This document shows positions 10,883 through 20,805 of a stretch of 64,000 bases of DNA, piece after piece. The notes beneath the pieces were generated by a model. That model searched no databases, was not told the DNA's origin, and worked only from the letters and a program-made list of their open reading frames with translations. The DNA is from Tolypeutes matacus (Eukaryota; Chordata; Mammalia; Cingulata; Chlamyphoridae): the NCBI GenBank assembly GCA_026826555.1, contig JAKSZT010054565.1:8501820-8565819 (forward strand). Reading direction: 5' to 3'. Positions within the stretch are counted from its first letter, which is position 1, and each line of letters opens with the position of its first letter. The position numbers and the translations under genes were made by a program.

Positions 10883-11708
10883 CACAAGCTCAGACTCCGG
10901 CTGTGTGCTGTGGGAAACTCAGACAGTCTGGGCAGGAGCAGAGGGATAGTCACTCACCGCTAGATGTAGGGCATGGACTAGTCCAGCAAAGGAGATGGGT
11001 GGGCGAGGGCAAAACAGCATAGAATATGAGTATTTCCAGCCTTCCCTCATCCCTTCCTGTATCTGATAAAAAATATTTTATCTTCATCTGCTCAAACTCT
11101 CTCCCATCAGTCTCTCTGAGGAGAGTTAGTCCCAGGACTTTTTAGTATTGAATCTAAAGAATGGGTAGCCAGAGGCAGAAGCACTAAGAGCAGGGAAGGA
11201 AAGAGGGGTTGAGACAGAAAGAGCAAGCAGGGTCTCGGGGTTTGGGGAGTGACAGAGGCAGGGCAGCCCCATGATGCAAGAGAACGGTGAAGAAAGGAGG
11301 ATTTGGAAAAATGTCTACTGTGAAAGATGAATGGGTCATTGAGAAACACAAGGAGGAAAGGCACAGCAACTGGGTTGCTAGTCTTTGCAGAAATTCAGCC
11401 AAGTGGTGCCAGCTGATATTCAGGGTGTAGGAGACCTTCTTGGAGGAAATGAACTTGAACTTAGGCTTAAAGAATGGTTGAGATTTGGGGAGGTGAAAGA
11501 AAGGGGCACAGAGTGAAGGAAAGCCCCTATGGAGCCTGGCAGATGGAAGGGATGGTGCAGGGACTGGCCTCAGGAGGTGTTGATGGAGGCCTAGCTGATT
11601 CAGCAGGTGGGACCCATTAGAGGCTGGACCCGGATAATCAGGCAGAGATGTTTACACTCAAGATAAAGAGACAACAATCCTATGGAATATTTTATCACAT
11701 TGGTGTTT
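10883..11708. other. non-coding DNA, possibly an old L2-like stretch
   Basis: Purine-rich text at 11420-11600 (AGGGACTGGCCTCAGGAGGTG) has the flavour of a very old dispersed repeat, but I cannot name it. Minus-strand frames at 11107-11402 are leucine- and serine-rich readings of a purine-rich strand and are not credible genes. Confidence 0.4.
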
Positions 11709-11718
11709 AAGAATGGAT

Positions 11719-12810
11719 AGAGGGCTGACTAGTAAGACACAGGAATCTCTTCTCCAGAAAAATAGCTAGAGGACAGGCTGAAACAGCCTTAAAAAAGATC
11801 TTCTAGGGTTTAGGATAGCAGGTGAAGGCTGCACACCACCCAGAGGAGAGAGGGACAAAAGAGGGAAATCGCAATGACAGAACTGTGAGTTGGAGCCAGC
11901 TGTGGCTGCTGCTGCCTGCACCCTCCCCCATTCTTTAGACTTTTTAGAATTCTTGGGCCTCTGGGCCAGCGACTACAGACAAAGGGGACTCCAGGGATCT
12001 ACCACTCCAGGAAAGGGGAGAGAGAGGGACACAGCCTAAGGCTGACTCAGGTTCTGACCCACAAATTTGGGCTGCTGTGCCCCACGGGCCCTGCCAGGCC
12101 AGGTGGGACCACATGGTAGTTTGCCCTGGGAGCCAGCGAAGGACTGGAGAGATCCGACCTTAACAAACTCCCTCTCTTCTAGCCTGGACTAATTGTTGAG
12201 GACTACACAGGAGAGGGATGCAGCCTGGGGCTGACTTGGCTTTTGACTCCTGGGTTTGGTCTGCTGTGTCCTGGGAGCCCTTCCAGGCAGGGTGGGGCTG
12301 CACCATTGTTTGCCTTGGAGCCTGCAAGGAGCTAAACATATACAACCCTGCCAATCTCCTCCTCTGCTAACAGAGACTGATTGTTGAGAACTCAGAGGGG
12401 AGTGGAAATATTTCCTAGCTGGGAAAAGGGAGGGGGCTGCCAAGGAAGGCTGGAGAACTTTCTCAGAAAAAGTTTGAATTACACGGCTCCTAGCCTCCCA
12501 ACAGGAAGCTCTATTACATTGATCCAGTCTGTTACAACAAATACACTCCAACCAGGCATTGAATTGAGAGCTGCCAAAGAGTGCCATCTCCTGGCAGACC
12601 AAGGAAGTGCACATAAGAAAATTAAAAATAAGTACGGGAGGTTTTTCCTGGCCTCTATAGCCTCCCTGCCCAAGGCCCTAGGAAGCGACTCTACAACCAA
12701 TTACTGGGTCCAGTGTCCAGTTTTGAGCAACTAGCCAGCAAGACAATCCTAACAATCCAGGTTGAGGCAAGAAGTAAACAGCCTCCTGCCACTAAATACC
12801 TATAAAAGAG
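11719..12810 (+). promoter_or_regulatory. L1-C 5'UTR / internal promoter region
   Basis: GC-richer than the ORFs and alignable with the L1-I 5'UTR (50438-51415): shared AGAAAAATAGCTAGAG, ATCTTCTAGGGTTTAGGAT, GACACAGCCTAAGGCTGACTC and CAACCAGGCA. L1 5'UTRs are known to hold the internal Pol II promoter. This copy contains two tandem 189-bp units where L1-I has one. Its first bases have diverged, so the YY1-type start motif seen in L1-I is not intact. Confidence 0.75.
12020..12397 (+). repeat. 189-bp tandem duplication inside the L1-C 5'UTR
   Basis: Unit 1 (12020-12208) and unit 2 (12209-12397) align: ACAGCCTAAGGCTGACTCAG with GCAGCCTGGGGCTGACTTGG, TTTGGGCTGCTGTGCCCC with TTTGGTCTGCTGTGTCCTGG, and GACTAATTGTTGAGGACT with GACTGATTGTTGAGAACT. 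The offset is 189 (188 at the far end). The corresponding L1-I sequence (50755-50955) has a single unit. Confidence 0.85.
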
Positions 12811-12813
12811 AAA

Positions 12814-13813
12814 GTGATTGAGCATCTGAATAAACTACATCCTAACCAGATGCCTAAACACCAGCAAAAAATTACAAGTCATACTAAGAAAATAGAAGAC
12901 ATGGCCCAAAAAAAGGAATTCATCAAAGTCCCAGAAGAGATGCAGAATTTGAGAGAACTAATCAGCGAGATGAGCACAAATTTCCAAAATCAAATTAATG
13001 AGTTGGAAGACAGTATTGTTAAAGAGATAAATGACATCAAGAAGACATTGAGCGAACGCAAAGAAGAATCTGAAATCCTGAACAGAAAAGCAACAGAGCC
13101 CATGGGAATTAAAGACACAATAGGTGAGATAAAAAACACATTTGAGGCATACAACAGCAGGCTCGAAATTATAGAAGAAAGAATAAGTGATACCAAAGAC
13201 AGAACAGCAAAAATTGAAGAGAAAAGAGCAGAGAGAGAAAAGAATGGAAAAAATTGAGCAGGGGCTCAGAGAGTTGAATGACAACACAAAACGCAACAAA
13301 ATAAATCTCATAGAAGTTCCAGAAGGAGAAGAGAAGGGAAAAGGGGCAGAAAGAGTATTTGAGGATATAATAGCTGAAAATTTCCCAACTCTCACGAAAG
13401 AAATGAACTTACATGTCCAAGAAGCACACTGTACCCCAATCAGAATAAATCCAAATAGACCTAGGCCAAGACACATACTACTCAGAATTTCAAATGTCAA
13501 AGATAAGGAGAAAATTCTCAGAGCAGCAAGAGAGAAGCAAATGATCACATACAAGGGACGTCCAGTAAGACTTAGTGCAGATTTCTCTTCAGAAACCATG
13601 GAGGCAAGAAGACAGTGGTATCATACAATTAGGAAACTGAAAGAGAAAAACTGCCAGCTGAGAATTCTTTATCCGGCAAAACTGTCCTTTAAATATGAAG
13701 GTGAGTATAAAATATTCACAAACAAACAGAAACTAAGAGAGTTTACAAAAAAGAATCCACCTTTGCAGGAAATATTAAAAGAAGCCTTAGAGCTTGAAAG
13801 AAAAACACAGTAG
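12814..13813 (+). pseudogene. L1-C ORF1 (RNA-binding protein), one frameshift
   Basis: ORF1p is the trimeric RNA chaperone of the L1 ribonucleoprotein particle. The N-terminal part (12814-13257) is a heptad-like coiled coil rich in E, K, I and L (LRELISEMSTNFQNQINELE). The RRM-like and C-terminal parts lie in another frame (13187-13813) with ARRQWYHTIRKLKEKNCQ and RILYPAKLSFKYEGEYK. The combined span of about 333 codons is close to the usual 330-340. The frames overlap at 13187-13257, so a small indel there breaks the protein. The start was chosen at the first ATG after the 5'UTR text shared with L1-I. An ATG at 12850 is also possible. Confidence 0.85.
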
Positions 13814-13918
13814 AGAGAGCCTTGGAGGAGAGTATAGAAGAAAGAATAGCAGAAAGGATAATCAAAAGAGTAAAAACACAGGCAAAAACACGATGACATA
13901 TGAAAACCAAAGAATAAA

Positions 13919-16900
13919 ATGGAGGAAGTAAATAGTGCATTTACACTAATATCATTGAATGTGAATGGATTAAACTCCCCAGTCAAAAGATAGAGGCTGA
14001 TAGAATGGATATAAAAACATGAGCCATCCATATGCTGCTTACAGGAAATTCACCTTATACCCAGGGATACAAACCGGCTGAAAGTGAAAGGTTGGAAAAA
14101 GATACTCCACGTGAATAGTAACCAGAAAAGATCAGGGGTAGCTATACTAATATCAGACAAAACAGACTTCAAATGCAAAAAAGTTATAAGAGATACAGAA
14201 GGCCATTTTATATTAATAAAAGGGACGATCCACCAGGAAGATACAACAGTCATAAATACCTACGCCCCATGGGAAGCGGCTGTGGCTCAATCAGTAGGGC
14301 TCCCGTTTACCATATGGGAGGCCCCGGGTTCGGTTCCCGGGGCCTCCTGGTGAGGGCAGGCCCGCCCGCATGGCGTGGTTGGCTGACCCAGCGAGCACAA
14401 GCAGCAAGGGGGGGATAAATGAATGGATAAATAAAATCTTAAAAAAAAAAAAAAATAAATAAATAAATACCTACGCCCCTAATAAGGATGCCCCAAAATA
14501 TATGAGACAAACTCTGGCAAAACTGAAGGGAGAAACAGACATTTCTACAATAATCATTGGACACTTAAACACCCCACTCACATCATTAGATAGAACAGCT
14601 AGACAGAAGATCAACAAGGAAACAGAGAACTTGAACAATATGATAAACAACTTAGACCTAACAGACATATACAGAACACTGCAACTAAACTCAGCGGGTG
14701 ATACATTCTTCTCAAGTGCCCATGGATCTTTCTCCAGGATAGATCAGATGCTAGGCCACAATGCAGCTCTCAATAAATATAAAAAGATTTAAATTATACA
14801 AGGCACCTTCTCAGATCATAATAGAATGAAACTAGAAATCAATAACAGACAGGAAAAAAGTAAATTGGTAAATGTGTGGCGACTGAACAACACATTCCTA
14901 AATAACCAATGGGTCAAAGAAGAAATTGCAAGAGAAATAGACAAATGAAAACGAGAACAAAACGTATCAAAACTTATGGGATACAGCAAAGGCAGTCTTG
15001 AGAGGGAAATTACAGCCCTAAATGCCTATATTAAAAAACAAGAAAGAGCTAAACTCAAAGATTTAAATGAACAACTAGAGAAACTAGAAAAAGAACAGCA
15101 AACCAATCGCAAAGCAAGTAGAAGGAACAAAATAATAAAGATTAGAGCAGAAATAAATGAAAATGAGAACAGAAAAACAATAGAGAAAATTGACAAAACC
15201 AAAAGCTGGTTCTTTGAGAAGATCAATAAAATAGGCAAATTTACAGTGGAAAATTTTATTTTAAAAAATCTGTAAAATAATTTATACTATTTTTACCTCA
15301 CCTAACAAAGAATAAAAGACAGAAGATGCAAATAAATACAATCAGAAATGAAAGGGGAGAAGTTACAAATGACCCCACAGAAATAAAAAGAATCATAAGA
15401 GGATATTATGAGAAACTATATGCCAACAAACTAAACAACCAAGATGAAGTGGAATTTCTAGAAATGCACAACCAACGTACACTGGCACTACAAGAAATAC
15501 AAGAACTAACAAACCCAAACCAATCACATTTAAGGAGATTGAATCCATCATCAAAAATCTCCCAGCAAAGAAAACTCCATGACCAGATGGCTTCACAAGT
15601 GAATTCTACCAAGCATTTCGAAAAGAATTAACACCAATCCTGTTTAAACTCTTCCAAAAAATTGAAGAGGACGGAAAATTACCCAAAACATTTTATGAAG
15701 CCAACATCACCCTAATACCAAAGCCAGATAAAGATTCCACAAGAAAAGAAAATTACAGACCAATCTCTCTAATGAACATAGATGCAAACATTCTCAACAA
15801 AATACTTGCAAATAGAATCCAACAGCATATCAAAAGACTTATACATCACGACCAAGTGGGATTTATTCCTGGTATGAAAGGCTGGTTCAACATAAGAAAA
15901 TCAATCAATGTAATACACCACATTAACAAATTGAAGGAAAAAAAACACCTGATCATCTCAATCAATACAGAAAAGGCATTCGACAAAATCCAGCATCCTT
16001 TTTTGATAAAAACACTTCAAAAGGTAGGAATAGAAGGAAAATTCCTCAATATGATAAAAGGCATATATGAAAAACCCACAGCCAACATCATACTCAGTGG
16101 GGAAAGGTTGAAATCTTTCCCTCTAAGACAAGACAAGGATGCCCACTGTCACCATTGTTATTCAATATTGTACTAGAAGTTCTAGCTAGGGCAATTAGAC
16201 AAGAAAAAAAATTAAAGGCATCCAAATAGGAAAAGAGGAAGTAGAACTCTCACTGTTTGCAGATGACATGATCTTGTACTTAGAAAACCCTGCAGTATCC
16301 ATGACAAAGCTACTTGAGCTAATAAATGAGTTCAGCAAAGTGGCAGGGTACAAGATCAACAGGCTAAAATCAGTAATGTTTTTGTACACTAGTATTGAAC
16401 AACCTGAGGAGGAAATCAGGGGGAAATTTCCATTTTCAATAGCAACAAAAGACTCAAATACCTAGGAGTTAATTTAACCAAAGAAGTACAAGACGTATAT
16501 GCAGAAAACTACAAAAAATGCTAAAAGAAATTTTAAAAGACCTAAACAAATGGAAAGACATTCTGTGCTCATGGATTGCAAAAATAAATATCGTGAAAAT
16601 GCCAATCTTAACCAAACTGATTTATAGATTCAATGCAATACCAATCAAAATCCCAACAGCTTACTTTACAGAATTAGAGAAGGCAATTACCAAATTCATC
16701 TGGAATGGTAAGTGCACCCGAATAGCCAAAAGCATTCAAAAAAAGATCAACGTGGGAGGAATTTCATTGCCTGACTTTGAAACATATTACAAAGCTACGG
16801 TGGTCAAAACATCATGGTACTGGCATAGGGATAGACCCATCGATCAGTGGAACAGAATTGTGAACCCAGAAATAAACCCTCACCTATACAGTCAACTGGT

Positions 16901-17970
16901 TTTTGACAAACCTACCAAGTCCACGCTAACAGGAAAATACAGTCTCTTCAACAAATGGTGTTGGGAGAACCGGATATCTATAACCAAAAGAATGAAAGAG
17001 GACCCCTATCTCACCCCCTACACAAGAATCAACTCAAAGTGGATCAAAGATCTAAATATAAAAGCCAGGACCATAAAACTACTAGAAGAAAATGGAGGGA
17101 AACATCTTCAAGACCTTATAGTAGGTGGTGGTTTCTTGGACCTTACAGCCAAAGCATGTGCAACAAAAGAAAAAGTAGATAAATGGGACCTCCTCAAAAT
17201 TAAACACTTTTGCACCTCACAGGACTTTGTCAGAAGGGTGAAAAGGCAGCCAACTCAATGGGAAAAAATATTTGGAAATCACATATCTGATAAGGGTTTA
17301 ATATCCAGGATATATAAAGATGTTACAACTCAACAATAAAAAGACAAACGACCCAATTAAAAAATGGGCAAGAGACTTGAATAGATATTTCTCCAAAGAA
17401 GAAACACAAATGGCAAAAAAATACATGAAGAAATGTTCAACATCACTCATGATTAGGGAAATGCAAATCAAAACTACAATGAGATATCATTTCACACCTA
17501 TCAGAATGGCCACTATTAAAAAGACAGAGAACTACAAGTGTTGGAAAGGATGTGGAGAGATTGGAACACTTCTTCACTATTGGTGGGAATGCAGAAAGGT
17601 ACAGCCACTGTGGAGGACTGTTTGGCAGTTCCTAAAGAAGTTGAATATGGACTTGCCATGTAACCCGGCAATACCACTATTGGGTATATACCCAGAAGAA
17701 CTGAGAGCAGTGACATGAACAGACATCTGCACACCGATGTTCATAGCAACATTATTCACCATTGCCAAAAGTTGGAAACAAGCCAGGTGTCCATCAACAG
17801 AAGAATGGATAAACAAACTGTGGTCTAGTCAAACAATGGAATATTATGCAGCTGTAAGAAGAAATGAAGTCATAAAGCATATGACCAAATGGATGAACCT
17901 GGAGGACATTATGTTGACCGAAGCAAGCCAGACAGAAAAGGACAAATACTGTATGAAAGCATTACTATGA
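13919..17970 (+). pseudogene. L1-C ORF2 (endonuclease-reverse transcriptase), disrupted
   Basis: ORF2p nicks target DNA and primes reverse transcription there. Visible parts: an APE-type endonuclease start (SLNVNGLNSP near 13956), an RT region ([18 protein letters not shown] text near 15760, [14 protein letters not shown] near 15850, and the catalytic FADD at 16256-16267), and the cysteine motif CX3CX7HX4C near 17536-17592. Damage: stops in the endonuclease (TAG near 14008, TAA near 14030), a SINE at 14269-14462, further frame breaks near 15270-15600 and 16160-16200, and a 2-nt deletion near 17318 that moves the last 216 codons into a new frame starting ATG at 17320. That frame has one TGA near 17717. 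Confidence 0.9.
14269..14462 (+). mobile_element. DAS SINE inserted in L1-C ORF2 endonuclease
   Basis: Head GGGAAGCGGCTGTGGCTCAA, B-box-like GGTTCGGTTCCCGG, GC-rich body, then an A-rich tail with AAAT repeats. A perfect 17-bp TSD ATAAATACCTACGCCCC is at 14252-14268 and 14463-14479. Low divergence from the SINEs at 2900 and 25129 suggests the same young subfamily. Confidence 0.97.
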
Positions 17971-18143
17971 ACCAAATATATTGTGTAATATATTGTTCAA
18001 TTCAAAAAAATTTTATATGTCTCCAGTACATTTAATTGAGAAATGTATATATTTATTCATCTGTGTTTACTTTTTAGTTTTTACTTGTTTATATTTTCAA
18101 TTATTAAATGTACAAAATAAAGTAAAAAAAAAAAAAAAAAAAA

Positions 18144-18287
18144 AGGAATGGATGGAATGGATGGAAGTGATACCTGGGTGAGGGTATCAGCAGAGGTAGT
18201 GATACTGTGATGTTTCTGGATGCTGGAGATGTTCTGCCTTCTGGATGGTGGTCACATGGATGTATACATATGTTAAAATTCAATGGG
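18144..18287 (+). mobile_element. ancient L1ME-type 3'UTR, left part (host of L1-D)
   Basis: GGTGATACCTGGGTGAGGG..., GATGGTGGTCACATGG and TGTATACATATGTTAAAATTC match the L1ME 3'UTR end. The remainder resumes at 25073 after L1-D, with AAGATTCGTGCATTGCACTTCATACAAGTTATACCTCA. Confidence 0.6.
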
Positions 18288-19352
18288 GATTGTGGGAAGA
18301 CGGCAAATTTGGAAGCTCCAGGACTGTCCTTCCATCAGAACAACTATTAAACAGGGAGGAACCGTCTGAAACAACTATTTTGAAACCCCAGAGACCAGAA
18401 GAATACTGTACAGCATCCAAAGAAGAGCAGGAGGAAAAGGCTGATAAATTATAGTAAAGAACACTAAAATGCTTTCTCTGTGTGGTGGTGGCCAGCCCTC
18501 TCTCCCCACTCTCATTGCAGACCACCATGGGGCCTAATCCCTGGCTACCTCACAGATAACAGGGACATAAAAAAATCTTCTTCCCCAAGAACAGGGATGA
18601 GCACAGCCAATCACTGATCAAAGCTTTTGATTAGAGACTTCAGATCACTGGGGCACAGCTCTGAGAGTAGACATTGTTTCAACCCATTCTGCACAGGATT
18701 GGCAGTGGTGGAGAGTTAAGGATGCTGAACATCCTCAGGGCTACAAAGTTATAGGAAGGGCTGCATTTGCTAGGCAGACCAAGAAATCTCAGCTTTGGGG
18801 AGCCATGCAAGATGCTCCTGGCACTCTTCCTGATTCCCTCCTCAGAGCACTGTGGAGCCATTCTGCACTCACCTTGTGGTTCCCTGGTCCTGTATTTGCT
18901 GGGAAATACTGACTTGGGAAAGTCTTCTCTGGTGTGCCCCTCCTCCCAGAATTTGCCCTCCAGACAAAAGCAGCTTGAGACAACAAAAGGAGAGGAAGAA
19001 ACTATTGAGTCAGAAGGTCAGAGGCAAAGGCTTGCCAGCTTAAAACACCCAGGAGGAGATCTGTCTCCTAGGAAAGAGAGGGGCTACAAAACTCCAGTAT
19101 ACAGGAATCTCCAAAAACAAATAACAAGCAAAACCCAGGGGCAAGACAGAAGCCCAGAAGACAAGGAAAACCATGAACACTGAATTCACCTTGCCAGACC
19201 TTCCTGACAGGAGGGCTGAAGCTCGAAAAACTCTATCTTATCACCAGTTAGTTACAATACCAAGAAACAGACATCTCAGGGAATAAATCCCAGAGTTAAA
19301 ATTTTATATATTAAAATGTACAGTGAGTAACAAAAAGAGTACAAGACAAACA

Positions 19353-20325
19353 AAGAAACAGGAAAAGATGGCACATCAAGGGGAAGAGGATAAAAATCCA
19401 GAAAAGACCTATGAAGAAGACCAGAATGTGGACATACCAAATAAAGCCTTAAAAAAAAATGAACTTAAAAATTATCATGGACATGAAAGAAAATACAGAG
19501 AAAGAAATAAAGGTTATTAGGGAAAACAATGAATGAACAATCTGAAAATCTTAGTAAAGAGAAATAAAGTTTTAAAAAAGGAAACAAATAGAACTAATGA
19601 AGTTGAAGGCCACAATAACTGAAATGAAATATGCTGAGGACAGTTTGAAGAGCATACTGACGCTGGCAGAAGAAAGAATCAGTGAGCTTGAAGACAAGAC
19701 ACTTGAAATGAGTCAGGCTGAGGAGCAGAAAGAAAAAAGCAAAAATAGCCTAAGACATCTCTGGGACACCATCAAGTGCACCAATATACACATTACGGGA
19801 GTCTCAGAAGGAGAAGAAAGATAGAAAGGGGCAACAGGAATATTCAAAGAAATAATGACAGAGAACTTTCCAAACTTAGTAAAAGACATGAATATGCACA
19901 TTCAAGAAGCACAGAGAACACCATACAGGATAAACATGAAAAAAAAAAAATACACCCCATCATATATTGATCACACTATCAAAAGTAAAGGACAAGGAGA
20001 GAGTTCTGAAAGCAACAAGAGAAAAACAACATGTTATATACAAGGGAGTCACAATTAGATTGAGGGCCAATTTCTCATCAGAAAGCATGGAAGCAAGAAG
20101 TCCATGGGTTAAAACACTTCAAGTACTGAAAGAAAACAACTGCCAACCAAGAATTTTATATCCGGTGAGATGTTCTTTCAAAAATGAGGGAAAGATTAAG
20201 ACATTCCCAGATAAACAAAAGCTGAGGGAGTGCTGTCGACCTGCCCTTCAAGCAATGCTAATGGGAGTTCTTCAGACTGAAAGAAAAGGACACAAAACAG
20301 TGGTTCAAAGAGACAAAAAGAAATA
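19353..20325 (+). pseudogene. L1-D ORF1 remnant
   Basis: Pieces of the ORF1 protein appear in several frames: a coiled-coil part (19597-19824, LTLAEERISELEDKTLEMSQ), a middle part around HIQEAQRTPYRIN near 19900, and the C-terminal domain (19967-20326, PRILYPVRCSFKNEGKIKTF). Multiple stops and shifts are present, for example after the first part at about 19822. It is a non-functional copy of the L1 RNA-chaperone gene. Confidence 0.75.
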
Positions 20326-20805
20326 AAGACCTGAGGTAAGGGTAACCATTTGGGTAATTATAAATGGCACTATTATTCAGTGTATTGATTGGTATGTAAC
20401 TTCATATCTTGCTTCCTACAGATGCTAAAATGCAAATCCATAAAAAGTAATGAAAAATTGGTGGTTTTGGACATACAGTATACAAAGATATAAGTGATAA
20501 CAAGTACAAAAAATAGATTGGGGGAGAAGGAAGGGTATAGGAAAAGTCTATGTGTATGCTATTGAAGCTAAGTTGTTATCACACCAAATATGATCGTTAT
20601 CTATTTAGTATGTTAAATTTTAACCATAAGGAAAATAGGTGAAGAATATATCCAGATAGAAAAGAGAAAGTACTCAATATGGTACAACAACAAACAAATA
20701 AATATAAAAGTAGGCATTAATGGAAAAATTAAGGGACAAAAAAGATATAAGGCATATATAATCTAAATAGCAAAAGGGCAGAAAGTTCTGCATTATCAGT
20801 AGTGA

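Larger units (their letters stand above)
11719..18142 (+). mobile_element. L1-C, near full-length young L1
   Basis: Order: 5'UTR (11719-about 12800), ORF1 (12814-13813), ORF2 (about 13919-17339 plus a shifted C-terminal frame to 17970), short AT-rich 3'UTR with AATAAA near 18115, and poly-A. A diverged short TSD is visible, AAGAATGGAT at 11709-11718 against AAGGAATGGAT at 18143-18153. A SINE sits at 14269-14462. About 6.4 kb, or about 6.2 kb without the SINE. Both ORFs carry stops or frameshifts, so it is not autonomous. Relatives are L1-B (2034) and L1-I (50438). Confidence 0.93.

Noticed and set aside
12958..13599. 213-codon minus-strand open frame
   Set aside because: It lies antisense to L1-C ORF1. 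A-rich sense sequence leaves few stops on the other strand, giving a leucine, serine and phenylalanine-rich reading with no family resemblance.
14269..14350. tRNA gene
   Set aside because: A- and B-box-like sequence is present, but it is the tRNA-derived head of a DAS SINE with an A-tail and TSD. It does not fold as a complete tRNA with an anticodon arm as far as I can see.
2034..18142. Segmental duplication as the explanation for L1-B and L1-C similarity
   Set aside because: Similarity stops exactly at L1 boundaries. The two copies have different 5' truncation, flanks and tails, so independent insertion from one subfamily fits better.
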